Below, piece after piece: positions 1-7,490 of a stretch of DNA of 14,719 bases (position 1 is the first letter of the stretch; each line of letters opens with the position of its first letter). The stretch is from Spirochaetaceae bacterium (GTDB taxonomy: Bacteria; Spirochaetota; Spirochaetia; Treponematales; Breznakiellaceae), in the NCBI GenBank assembly GCA_031265535.1, contig JAISCO010000425.1, forward strand, positions 1-14,719. Reading direction: 5' to 3'. The position numbers and the translations under genes are program-made. The notes beneath the pieces are model-generated. The model worked only from the letters and a program-made list of their open reading frames with translations. It had not been told where the DNA came from and did not search any database.

Positions 1-28
1 TACAAGGTTTAGTAATTATGGAGTTTTT

Positions 29-913
29 ATGACAAAACAGAATAACATTGACTATGCCGCGCTCAAAAAAGGCGGCTTTATGCGGCAAGTACAAAAAGAA
101 TACTTTTCGATGCGCTTAAAAGTGGTCGGGGGACAGCTTAGCTGCAAACAGCTCGAAAAAATCGGCGAGGCCGCCGCGAAATATGGAAAAGGCTACGTAC
201 ACCTTACATCGCGGCAGGGCGTGGAAGTGCCGTTTATCAATATTAAAGATGTGGATGCGGTAAAAAAAGAACTAGCGGAAGCGGGCGTGCCGGTTGGAGT
301 TTGCGGCCCGCGGGTACGCACAATAACCGCTTGCCAGGGCAGCGCGGTCTGTCCTTCGGCGGCCATAGAGACGACCGGACTCGCGGAAGAATTGGATAAA
401 CGTTATTTTGGCAGAGAACTGCCGCATAAATTCAAAATAGGCATAACAGGATGCGTAAACAACTGCCTTAAAGCCGAAGAAAACGATCTTGGCGTTAAAG
501 GCAGCGTTCTTCCCGAATGGCGTGGGGCATCCTGTTCATTTTGCGGAGTTTGTGAGGCCGTATGCGCGTATAACGCCATAAAAATAACAGAAGAGGCAGG
601 AGAAAAACACCTTAACTTTGATAAAAACGCCTGCTTATACTGTGGAAAGTGCATCAAAAGCTGTCCGGAGGACGCATGGCAGGGAAAAAACGGCTATTTG
701 CTATCTTTTGGAGGAATGTTTGGGAACGAAATAAAGCCGGGAAGCCACCTTTTGCCGCTTTTATTCGAAAAAGAACAAGTTTTTAAGACAGCCGACACGG
801 TGATTCGCTTCTATGAACTCAATGGAAAAGCGGGAGAACGATTAGGAAAAACGATTACCCGCATAGGAATTGCTTATTTACAGAAAGAATTGAGCGCGGC
901 GCTTGGACTTTGA
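29..913 (+). CDS. Siroheme sulfite/nitrite reductase-like protein with two 4Fe-4S ferredoxin clusters
   Basis: A 294-residue cytoplasmic redox protein of the nitrite/sulfite reductase family (small Dsr-like or AsrC-like group). The N-terminal third matches a sulfite-reductase ferredoxin-like half-domain with a TSRQ motif at 60-63, where the family binds siroheme. Cysteines C102/C108 (Cx5C) and C142/C146 (Cx3C) form the pattern that ligates the 4Fe-4S cluster coupled to siroheme. Two classical CxxCxxCxxxC ferredoxin motifs follow at C169-C179 and C202-C212. The start is supported by GGAG five bases upstream. The family reduces sulfite or nitrite by six electrons, but small stand-alone members often have unknown substrates and may lack a partner reductase, so the reaction here is inferred. 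Stops at positions 10-15 just upstream suggest it may be the last gene of an operon that enters from the left. AsrC proteins have a similar domain set; I do not assign the name. Confidence 0.85.
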   Translation: MTKQNNIDYAALKKGGFMRQVQKEYFSMRLKVVGGQLSCKQLEKIGEAAAKYGKGYVHLTSRQGVEVPFINIKDVDAVKKELAEAGVPVGVCGPRVRTITACQGSAVCPSAAIETTGLAEELDKRYFGRELPHKFKIGITGCVNNCLKAEENDLGVKGSVLPEWRGASCSFCGVCEAVCAYNAIKITEEAGEKHLNFDKNACLYCGKCIKSCPEDAWQGKNGYLLSFGGMFGNEIKPGSHLLPLLFEKEQVFKTADTVIRFYELNGKAGERLGKTITRIGIAYLQKELSAALGL

Positions 914-973
914 ACACCGTGCGTTTCACGTTATTCGCATATTTTTGCGCGGCTTTGCAAACCTCGTATACAC

Positions 974-2605
974 TTAAAACAACTTTTGAAGCCTCCAGGA
1001 GACGGTATACGAAAACTTTCCGGTTTTGTTGTCATTGTTCAATTTTAGACCAAAACGCCCTAATTTTCCGCTGACAGACGCGCTGATAGAACTTGTGACA
1101 TGCGCCTCTTTTTTGTCTACACGATTATATGAAAGCGCGCCTTTCAACGTTACAAAACGAATCATGCAGGATATCCCGCCCGAAAATTTCAGCGAGTCAA
1201 ACTCATGATCTGACGCATAGTTTGGATACGGGTAAATTGCATCCCCTATGCGCGCGGCGGTATGCTGGTTAACAGTTATACTGAAATCAGGACGTAAGGG
1301 CCCCACGCTGAATAAAGCCCCAAACGAAATCCCGTCAACTATCCGCTCCCATGACTGGGCGTCCCGTTCCATCGCTAATGACACACGATTGATGCGGAAC
1401 ATACTGCTTTTATTCACAGGAAAACGGAAATAAACATTTGTTACACTGCGGTCAAACGGTTTTTGCCAAGCGGCGGCGCGCAGTACCGAGTATACGCGGA
1501 CCAGCATATTGCGGCTGCCTTCCCATACAAATTGCGCGGCGCTTCTGAACCCCGATCCGGGAATATAGCCGTCGAATCCTGAAAACATATCCCCCGCTCC
1601 GTCTGCGGCAAATGAAAAGCGCCATGGCCCGCCGCCAAATTTCAAGGCGATATTCGCGTAAATATCCATGCCCCACGCAAATATTTCAGAGTGGGCAAAA
1701 TCTCCGGCAAAACTAAAATAGGGGTTTGAAAATACCGTACTCAGCGCGTAGAACCTTAATTTACGCGCCGGAAGATATGGCTTATCGGAAAACCATGCCG
1801 TCATTTTACGTTCTTCAAGCTGCCGTTCAGTGGATAAAGCCTCAATTCTAAACGCGGACTTAAACGGCAGCCGCGTACCCGCCCCGTAAGTAAAAATCGT
1901 ATTTGTGTTTTTATCAATTTGTGTCGAAAAGTATGCGTTGAACGGGCCTATTACCGGGGTCAATAAATCCATGTACATGACGGCCGTTTCCATATCTCCG
2001 GCGGAAGTTCTAAGATCCGCGTTCGATACACTATGAGATTCAAACCACGGCGCGGCGCGCGACCATATATTACGGGTGCGCTTTATCAATCCTTGTGTAT
2101 CGACACGGCCATATAGCAATCTTGAACCGGTGGATTTGTGATAAAGCCCGGTTCCCAGCGCGTTGATTCCCGCATCAGTGTGATCCCAGGGCGGCACAGG
2201 ATATTTGCTGTTGAGTTGCCCGCGAAGCGATAAGCTAAAGGGAGCGTACAATCGCAGATCTAAGCGGTTGCTAAAATCACCGCCTTCCACCCACGAGCCG
2301 CTTTCCAGAACATCAAATTCAAAAAGTTTACTGCCGCCGCTTGAATCAGTCTGCTCCGCTCCAGCGTCAGTCTGCGCTGCTCCAGCATCAGTCTGCCCTG
2401 CTCCAGCATCAGTCTGCTCCGCTCCAGCATCAGTCTGCCCTGCTCCAGCGTCAGTCTGCCCTGCTCCAGCGTCGGTCTGCCCTGCTCCAGCGTCGGTCTG
2501 CTCCGCTCCGGCGTCAGTCTGCTCCGCTCCAGCCATTGAAACAAAATGCGCCGCGGTAAGCATGGCAAGCGTAAAAATAATTTTGCCCAACATTAACGCT
2601 TTCAT
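974..2605 (-). CDS. Probable outer-membrane beta-barrel protein with an N-terminal heptapeptide repeat
   Basis: A 543-residue protein I do not recognise by family. A signal peptide is visible (K2, hydrophobic core about 8-22, likely cleavage near A25-A27). Nine tandem 7-residue units of the form A(E/G/A)QTDAG follow at once, at residues 27-89. The rest is made of alternating polar/hydrophobic stretches rich in aromatic residues, with no long hydrophobic helix. The chain ends in an aromatic residue (final residues SWRLQKLF), which is the usual C-terminal signature of BamA-assembled outer-membrane proteins. This points to an exported barrel whose repeat forms a flexible periplasmic or surface segment; that is inference. 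The start is the first ATG, with a weak AGGG almost adjacent to it; the ATG at residue 5 is an alternative. The gene converges with the reductase gene and diverges from the nuclease lipoprotein. Confidence 0.7.
   Translation of the reverse strand: MKALMLGKIIFTLAMLTAAHFVSMAGAEQTDAGAEQTDAGAGQTDAGAGQTDAGAGQTDAGAEQTDAGAGQTDAGAAQTDAGAEQTDSSGGSKLFEFDVLESGSWVEGGDFSNRLDLRLYAPFSLSLRGQLNSKYPVPPWDHTDAGINALGTGLYHKSTGSRLLYGRVDTQGLIKRTRNIWSRAAPWFESHSVSNADLRTSAGDMETAVMYMDLLTPVIGPFNAYFSTQIDKNTNTIFTYGAGTRLPFKSAFRIEALSTERQLEERKMTAWFSDKPYLPARKLRFYALSTVFSNPYFSFAGDFAHSEIFAWGMDIYANIALKFGGGPWRFSFAADGAGDMFSGFDGYIPGSGFRSAAQFVWEGSRNMLVRVYSVLRAAAWQKPFDRSVTNVYFRFPVNKSSMFRINRVSLAMERDAQSWERIVDGISFGALFSVGPLRPDFSITVNQHTAARIGDAIYPYPNYASDHEFDSLKFSGGISCMIRFVTLKGALSYNRVDKKEAHVTSSISASVSGKLGRFGLKLNNDNKTGKFSYTVSWRLQKLF
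2339..2527 (-). repeat. 21-bp in-frame tandem repeat, nine units
   Basis: Nine consecutive 21-bp units encode the 7-residue repeat right after the signal peptide of the outer-membrane protein. On the plus strand the unit reads approximately tcagtctgctccgctccag plus two bases. Units differ at a few positions (E, G or A at the second residue), so the array is not perfectly homogeneous. Because the unit is a multiple of three, gain or loss of copies would change length without breaking the frame. Confidence 0.95.
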
Positions 2606-2739
2606 ACCCTAATATGCGTGAAGCCAGGAAATGTACTTGAACGAAATTGAAAGTCAGCATATAAAATATACGTTTATCACATATTTGAGTCTTTTTTTAT
2701 GAAAAACGCATACGACTCACAGCGTATTCCCCGCGTGCT

Positions 2740-2820
2740 AAGTAAAAGGTAAGAAGCAAAAGGTCTTAAGTAAAAGGTAAGAAAAAAGTAAAATGTAAGA
2801 AGTAAAATGTAAAAAGTATC
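2740..2820. repeat. Degenerate heptanucleotide repeat tract
   Basis: The stretch divides cleanly into 7-bp words: aagtaaa, aggtaag, aagcaaa, aggtctt, aagtaaa, aggtaag, then a 4-bp interruption (aaaa), then aagtaaa, atgtaag, aagtaaa, atgtaaa, aagtatc. The words alternate in pairs, giving a 14-bp higher period. It lies in the gap between the divergent outer-membrane protein and nuclease genes. It resembles the short tandem heptamer repeats known from cyanobacteria in form, not in sequence. Confidence 0.85.
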
Positions 2821-2824
2821 AAAT

Positions 2825-2876
2825 CCTGAAATAGGTTGACAAATTTTTACGCAACCCTGCGGTGCATTTTTTCAGG
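2825..2876. other. Imperfect nested inverted repeat in the divergent intergenic region
   Basis: Outer arms CCTGAAA (2825-2831) and TTTCAGG (2870-2876) are perfectly complementary, and inner arms GGTTG (2834-2838) and CAACC (2852-2856) nest inside. A TTGACA at 2836-2841 sits within the structure, but no good -10 follows at 16-18 bp. It could be a structured leader for the nuclease gene or an old terminator; function is unknown. Confidence 0.35.
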
Positions 2877-2902
2877 CGTCTCATAATCCTCGTTGTTAAT
2901 TG

Positions 2903-2922
2903 TTCCTTCTTCCTTCTTCCTT
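2903..2922. repeat. Short heptamer repeat (aaggaag on the minus strand)
   Basis: About 2.9 copies of the word aaggaag, read on the minus strand, lie 69 bp upstream of the nuclease start. The same word, in the other orientation, makes up the longer array at 9424-9471, so the two tracts belong to one repeat family. Confidence 0.8.
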
Positions 2923-2990
2923 GTGAACCAGTATCTCACAAAATTTAAAGCAAAATACACAATAGCGGAAATATAATACTGGAGGTTACA

Positions 2991-4154
2991 ATGAGTACCA
3001 AAAAATATGTTATCAGCATAAGTAAATTACAAAAAGCCGCTATACTGCCGCTTCTCCTTATTTTTCTGACGGCAGCCTCGTGCGTGGACTCGTGCGGCGT
3101 TTACACCGGCATGGCAGACGGGCAAAGGCCCGCGAGCCTTTCCATAGCGACATGGAATGTACAGGCTCTGTTTGACGGGCAGGACGACGGCGTGGAGTAT
3201 GAAGAGTATAGTGCCGCCAACGGCTGGAACGATGAAAAATACCGCGCCCGGCTCAATAATATATCAAAAGCGATACAAACAATAGAAAAGAAGGGGCCGG
3301 ACATAATTGCCCTAATCGAAATAGAAAAACTGGACATTCTAAAATACATGGCGCAGGATTATCTGGCGGACAGCGCTTACAAGTATAGCAGCTTTGCCGG
3401 ATTACAGGGCTATTCGCTGGGGGTTGGACTTTTAAGCCGGTATCCACTGACAAAAACACTTTCACATTCATCTAATATCAACGGCGCTATCCTACCGCGT
3501 CCGGTGGCCGAAGTCTGGCTGGAAGCGGAAGGCCGGCCCATAATCATCTTTATATGCCACTGGAAATCGAAACTGGGTGGGGATATAGGCACAGAACCGT
3601 TACGGCGTGACGCTGCCCGCGTGATATTACGCCGCGTAGACGCGATAAAACAACAAAATCCGGATATACCTATTCTGATTTTAGGAGATTTGAACGAAAA
3701 CCATGATGAATTTATCCGCCATGACAGCGAATTACTCTGCGCCCTCCTTCCCGATTCGCCGGAGGCCGCAAAGCTAACCGGATATAGCGGTGAATCAGAG
3801 TATGACGATCCCCCAAAACCGCACGGAGCGCAAGATTTCTTTATATTAAGCACTGAAAAACCGCCGCAAAGCTCGTTTTTCAGCGACGCGGAGGGCATAT
3901 TTTACACGCCGTGGGGAACAGAACTGGAAAAAGGCTCATACTATTACAGCGGCAGTTGGGAAACAATAGACCACTTACTGCTCAACAAAGCCTTTTTCGA
4001 TTCCAGCGGCTGGGAATTCAAAGACGCGGCGGTAATAGACGGCGAACCCTTTGTCAACACAAAAGATGAGCCCGACTCGTACAACACACGCTCCGGCTAT
4101 GGTCTAAGCGACCATCTGCCCTTGCTATTAACACTGATAAACAAAGGGCATTAA
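2991..4154 (+). CDS. Exported endonuclease/exonuclease/phosphatase-family lipoprotein
   Basis: A 387-residue protein with a hydrophobic signal (about 16-28) and a lipobox LTAASC giving lipidated C31, so it is probably anchored in the outer or inner membrane facing outward. The mature part carries the superfamily motifs in order: WN at 55-56, catalytic E110 in ALIEIE, HW at 190-191, the GDLNE block with D233 and N235, DH at 327-328 and SDH at 373-375. These are the metal-binding and catalytic residues of the DNase I/ExoIII-like fold, so the active site looks intact. The substrate could be extracellular nucleic acid or a phosphoester; the family also includes sphingomyelinases and phosphatases, so nuclease is the likelier but unproven reading. 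The start is fixed by GGAGG at 2981-2985, five bases before ATG. It stands alone, downstream of heptamer repeats. Confidence 0.88.
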   Translation: MSTKKYVISISKLQKAAILPLLLIFLTAASCVDSCGVYTGMADGQRPASLSIATWNVQALFDGQDDGVEYEEYSAANGWNDEKYRARLNNISKAIQTIEKKGPDIIALIEIEKLDILKYMAQDYLADSAYKYSSFAGLQGYSLGVGLLSRYPLTKTLSHSSNINGAILPRPVAEVWLEAEGRPIIIFICHWKSKLGGDIGTEPLRRDAARVILRRVDAIKQQNPDIPILILGDLNENHDEFIRHDSELLCALLPDSPEAAKLTGYSGESEYDDPPKPHGAQDFFILSTEKPPQSSFFSDAEGIFYTPWGTELEKGSYYYSGSWETIDHLLLNKAFFDSSGWEFKDAAVIDGEPFVNTKDEPDSYNTRSGYGLSDHLPLLLTLINKGH

Positions 4155-4209
4155 GCCGCGGAAGACTGAACGCGCAAAGCGCGTTCAGCTTAGCGCGATG
4201 AATCGCGGC
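4155..4209 (+). terminator. Hairpin structure after the nuclease gene, possible terminator
   Basis: Immediately after the stop codon, arms CTGAACGCGC (4166-4175) and GCGCGTTCAG (4179-4188) form a perfect 10-bp stem with an AAA loop, inside outer arms GCCGCG (4155-4160) and CGCGGC (4204-4209). No T-run follows, so it is not a classical intrinsic terminator. It may still protect the 3' end or stop transcription with help. Confidence 0.45.
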
Positions 4210-4260
4210 AAAGCGCAAACTCCACTAATAAAATTGCCGTGTTTTGCGTGATGATTTTGC

Positions 4261-4289
4261 TTGACATACGAATCCCTTAATAATACAAT
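4261..4289 (+). promoter_or_regulatory. Sigma-70 promoter of the ABC importer operon
   Basis: TTGACA at 4261-4266 matches the -35 consensus exactly. A 17-bp spacer separates it from TACAAT at 4284-4289, a 5/6 match to the -10 consensus. Transcription should begin near 4296, giving a leader of about 115 nt before the ATG at 4413. Confidence 0.8.
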
Positions 4290-4326
4290 TCGTAAAGACG
4301 TGGGATTTCCCGCGCATTAAAAGGCC

Positions 4327-4402
4327 GAATGTCGAGTTCATTTGGGTAGCTCCGGCGCAAGCGCCGGACTTTGATGACACTCGAAGTTTGCCTAAAACAT
4401 TC
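4327..4402 (+). promoter_or_regulatory. Structured 5' leader ending at the ribosome binding site
   Basis: Three nested stems are visible in the transcribed leader: GAATGT (4327-4332) with ACATTC (4397-4402), TCGAGT (4332-4337) with ACTCGA (4379-4384), which share one base at 4332, and a strong hairpin with arms TCCGGCGC and GCGCCGGA at 4351-4368. The outer stem ends one base before the AGGAG ribosome binding site (4404-4408 region). The layout suits a cis-acting regulator of an importer, but I see no motifs of the cobalamin riboswitch or another named class. Confidence 0.4.
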
Positions 4403-4412
4403 AGGAGAGTAA

Positions 4413-5504
4413 ATGAAAAAACTAATGACAAAAAGAGCGCGCATCTTATGCTGCGCGTGGCTGCTGGTAATTTTCTGTGCGGGCGCCGTGTTTGCCGGCG
4501 CAAAGAAACAAGTAAATCATGAAACACGGACCATAACGGACCAGTTAGGAAGAACTGTAAGCGTCCCGGCCGATGTAACCAGTGTGGTTGTTTTGCAGCA
4601 TCAAACGCTTAATATTATTGTGCAGTTGAACGCTGTGGATAAAGTAAGCGGGATTCTTTCGAGTTGGAAGCGTCAGCTTGGGCCAAATTATGCGCGTCTT
4701 GCACCAAGTTTGGCGAATCTCCCTATGCCGGGTGATTTAAGCGAGGTCAATATCGAAAGTTTGCTTGCCATCCAGCCGCAGGCCGTCTTTGTTACAAACT
4801 ATGCGCCGCCTGAGATGATTGAACAGATTGAAAATGCCGGACTGCCCGTTATAGCAATTTCGCTTAGGGAAGACGCGGAAAGTGAGCGGGCAAAAATAAA
4901 TCCGGTTATGGAGGATGAAGAGACCGCCTACAATAACGGGCTTAAAACAGGCATACGTTTGATAGGCGAGGTTTTGAACCGCCGGAAAGAAGCGGAAGAG
5001 CTGATTAACTATACGTTTGAACACAGGGAAATTGTCGACAGCCGTATAAAAGACATAGCGCCCGGACAGCGCATTCGTACTTATATGGCAAATCCGGATC
5101 TTAACACTTACGGTTCAGGAAAATATACCGGACTTATGATGATACACGCGGGGGCTATGAATGTAGCGGCTTCTACAATTGAGGGCGCAAAGCAGGTTTC
5201 TATGGAACAGGTTCTGGCGTGGAATCCCGATGTCATTTTTGTGCAGGAACGTTATCCCGACGTTGTTACAGAAATTAACTCAAGCCCGGCATGGACTGGT
5301 ATTAACGCGGTAAAAAATGGCAGGGTTTATCTAATGCCTGAATACGCGAAAGCGTGGGGCTATCCGCAGCCGGAAGCTATCGCGATTGGTGAACTCTGGA
5401 TGGCAAAAAAACTATATCCTGAACGTTTTGCTGATATTGACATGCAAAAAGAAGCGAATGATTATTATGAACGCTTTTACCATACTACATATCAAGGCTA
5501 TTAG
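4413..5504 (+). CDS. Periplasmic binding protein of an iron-complex/haem/cobalamin-type ABC importer
   Basis: A 363-residue class III (cluster A) substrate-binding protein. The signal peptide is clear (KK and KRAR charges, hydrophobic 11-26, cleavage likely after VFA-28 or AGA-30). The mature N-terminus has the family hallmark TDQLGRTVSVP at 42-52, followed by the two Rossmann-like lobes: LLAIQPQAVFVT near 117-128 in the first and VLAWNPDVIFV near 267-277 in the second. C22 is preceded by F, which makes a lipoprotein reading less likely. An AGGAG lies just upstream of the ATG. The stop shares one base with the GTG of the permease, so the genes are translationally coupled. The family carries siderophores, haem, corrinoids or other metal complexes; nothing here settles the ligand. 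Confidence 0.88.
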   Translation: MKKLMTKRARILCCAWLLVIFCAGAVFAGAKKQVNHETRTITDQLGRTVSVPADVTSVVVLQHQTLNIIVQLNAVDKVSGILSSWKRQLGPNYARLAPSLANLPMPGDLSEVNIESLLAIQPQAVFVTNYAPPEMIEQIENAGLPVIAISLREDAESERAKINPVMEDEETAYNNGLKTGIRLIGEVLNRRKEAEELINYTFEHREIVDSRIKDIAPGQRIRTYMANPDLNTYGSGKYTGLMMIHAGAMNVAASTIEGAKQVSMEQVLAWNPDVIFVQERYPDVVTEINSSPAWTGINAVKNGRVYLMPEYAKAWGYPQPEAIAIGELWMAKKLYPERFADIDMQKEANDYYERFYHTTYQGY

Positions 5505-6508
5505 TGCCGGAATACTCAGAAAATAGAATTGCTTTGCTGCCGCTGTTAGTCTGCATTTTGCTGGCGGCGGCATTTCTGTCTTTGGGACTGGGAAAATTCC
5601 CGTTGTCGCCCGCGGCGGTACTCAATGTACTGTTCAATCCCGCCGACGCGCCGCCAATGCACTATCAGGTCATTTGGACTATACGCATCCCCAGAATCCT
5701 TAGCGCCCTTCTTGCCGGGGCGCTGCTGGGACTTTCCGGCGCGGCTCTGCAAGGCGTGTTTCACAATCCGCTTGTTGACCCGCACGTTATCGGCGTAAGT
5801 TCCGGCGCGGCGGCGGGCGGGACATTCGCGATACTTTTTGGCGCCCCCTATCTGTTGATGATGACAAGCGCGTTCTGCGCCGGACTTCTTGCTCTCTTTC
5901 TTGTGTATGCGCTGGCCCGCGTTTTTAAACAAAGCTCCAATCTCATTCTTGTGCTTGCCGGCGTTATTTTAAGCGGATTTTTTAGCGCTCTGGTGAGTTT
6001 AATGCAGTACCTTGCCGATACCGAAACAAAACTGCCCAGCATTGTATTTTGGTTGATGGGAAGTTTTGCGACTGCCGATTGGAATAAGCTGTTATTATTT
6101 GCTATACCCGGTTTAATATCCGCTTTTGTTATACTGCGGCTCCGCTGGCGGATAAACGTGCTTTCTATGGGCGATAAAGACGCGCGTACACTCGGAATTG
6201 ATGTAAAATTCGCCAAATGGCTAATACTTGTTATGTGCGCAATGAGCGTCGCCGCGCAGGTGGCGGTAAGCGGCAGCATTGGATGGATAGGGCTTGTGAT
6301 ACCGCATTTTGCGCGCCTGCTTACGGGGGTAGACCACCGCAAGCTGCTCCCAGCTTCATTTGCGCTTGGCGGAACTTTTATGATACTTGTAGACGATATT
6401 GCCCGTATGCTTACAGCCGCTGAAATCCCATTGGGCATCATAACCGCGCTCTTTGGGGCGCCGCTTTTTACACTGCTGCTGATTAGACACGCGAGGAATA
6501 ATCTATGA
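5504..6508 (+). CDS. FecCD/BtuC-family ABC importer permease
   Basis: A 334-residue inner-membrane permease, the normal length for the family, with about ten hydrophobic segments beginning near residue 11. Diagnostic stretches include RIPRILSALLAGALLGLSG (61-79), HNPLVDPHVIGVSSGA (87-102) and SGSIGWIGLVIPHFARLL (256-273). The last is next to the coupling region that contacts the ATPase. The start is a GTG within the TAGTG junction that ends the binding-protein gene; an AAGG lies eight bases before it. The 3' end overlaps the ATPase start as ATGA. A homodimer with two copies of the downstream ATPase is expected. Confidence 0.93.
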   Translation: MPEYSENRIALLPLLVCILLAAAFLSLGLGKFPLSPAAVLNVLFNPADAPPMHYQVIWTIRIPRILSALLAGALLGLSGAALQGVFHNPLVDPHVIGVSSGAAAGGTFAILFGAPYLLMMTSAFCAGLLALFLVYALARVFKQSSNLILVLAGVILSGFFSALVSLMQYLADTETKLPSIVFWLMGSFATADWNKLLLFAIPGLISAFVILRLRWRINVLSMGDKDARTLGIDVKFAKWLILVMCAMSVAAQVAVSGSIGWIGLVIPHFARLLTGVDHRKLLPASFALGGTFMILVDDIARMLTAAEIPLGIITALFGAPLFTLLLIRHARNNL

Positions 6509-7263
6509 ACGGGGCGAACGGGGCGAACGAGGCGCTTGAACTTTCATCGCTTGAAACCGGCTATGAAACGGCGCTCATAGAACCTCTTAATCTCTATTGT
6601 GAGGGCGGGGAGATTACAGCCGTGTTAGGTTCAAACGGCAGAGGGAAGACGGCGCTGCTGCGCACGATTGCCGGCGCTTTACGTCCGCTTGGAGGTAAAA
6701 TCACGTTTTCCGGTGATTTTGGGTATGTGCCGCAGCTTTTTACTTCGCATTTTTCCTATACGGCGCTGGATATTGTACTTATGGGACGGGCTCGTCATAT
6801 TAATCTTTTTTCACTGCCTTCAGAAAACGATATTGAAATAGCGCGTCAATCCCTGCGGCAGTTGGACATCCTTGACCTGGCTCACCGCTCTTTTAACACA
6901 CTGTCGGGCGGGCAGCGTCAAATGATTCTTATAGCCCGCGCCTTAGCTACTCAAAGTAAACTCCTTTTACTTGATGAACCGACCGGCGCCCTTGATTTGC
7001 AGAATCAAAGTGTTGTACTAAAACTGCTTAAAAGTCTGGCAAAAAACACGAAAATGAATATATTTTTTTCTACGCATGAACCAACGCAAGCGTTACTGAT
7101 AGCGGATAATACACTACTGTTTCTTCCCGAAAAAAAATGGCTTTTTGGTAAAACCGGCGGCATACTTACCGAAGACAATTTGCGCCGCGCTTATGGCGTA
7201 AAAATTAAATTCGCGGCTCTTCCCGGCGGCGGACGCGCGCTTGTCCCGGAATTCGAGCTTTAA
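6505..7263 (+). CDS. ABC importer ATP-binding protein (FecE/BtuD type)
   Basis: A 252-residue cytoplasmic ATPase that powers the importer. All nucleotide-binding motifs are present: Walker A GSNGRGKT at 42-49, Q-loop Q77, signature LSGGQ at 133-137, Walker B LLLLDEP ending at D157/E158, D-loop near 161-164 and the switch histidine H191. The ATG overlaps the permease stop by four bases, and AGGA lies about eight bases upstream. The first codons contain three 9-bp units, aacggggcg twice and aacgaggcg once (6508-6534), giving an N-terminal NGANGANEA stretch. This probably does not affect the ATPase core. Confidence 0.93.
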   Translation: MNGANGANEALELSSLETGYETALIEPLNLYCEGGEITAVLGSNGRGKTALLRTIAGALRPLGGKITFSGDFGYVPQLFTSHFSYTALDIVLMGRARHINLFSLPSENDIEIARQSLRQLDILDLAHRSFNTLSGGQRQMILIARALATQSKLLLLDEPTGALDLQNQSVVLKLLKSLAKNTKMNIFFSTHEPTQALLIADNTLLFLPEKKWLFGKTGGILTEDNLRRAYGVKIKFAALPGGGRALVPEFEL

Positions 7264-7329
7264 TGAGCCGCTAAAGCTAAAGAATATTTGAAAAACTATT
7301 AGCCCAAACATCAGGTTTTTAGGCGCGTT

Positions 7330-7347
7330 TCCGGCGCAAAGTGCCGG
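7330..7347 (+). repeat. GC-rich mini-hairpin downstream of the importer operon
   Basis: CCGGCGC, loop AAA and GTGCCGG pair fully on the plus strand if one G-U pair is allowed. On the minus strand that pair becomes an A-C mismatch. It lies after the ATPase gene but has no T-run. Its arms closely match those of the hairpin at 4351-4368, so it may be a dispersed repeat rather than a terminator. Confidence 0.45.
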
Positions 7348-7490
7348 GTTCAACGCAAGCGCAACTGATATGGGGGGATATGCTCTGCGCAAACTCCATG
7401 CATGCAGGGAGCGCTTACTACCGTTCTTTGGTGTTTTCTGCTTCCTCAGATATGGATTGTGTGCCGTTATCGGCGGTTTCGTCTGTTTCT

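Noticed and set aside
2205..2612. Open frames opposite the 21-bp repeat of the outer-membrane protein
   Set aside because: They are shadows created by the in-frame repeat; the minus-strand frame alone has a signal peptide and barrel-like sequence.
2972..2977. TATAAT as the -10 box of the nuclease gene
   Set aside because: Transcription would start inside the ribosome binding site, and no -35 box lies 16-18 bp upstream.
4296..4412. Cobalamin riboswitch before the importer
   Set aside because: The conserved sequence blocks of that class are not visible; only generic stems are.
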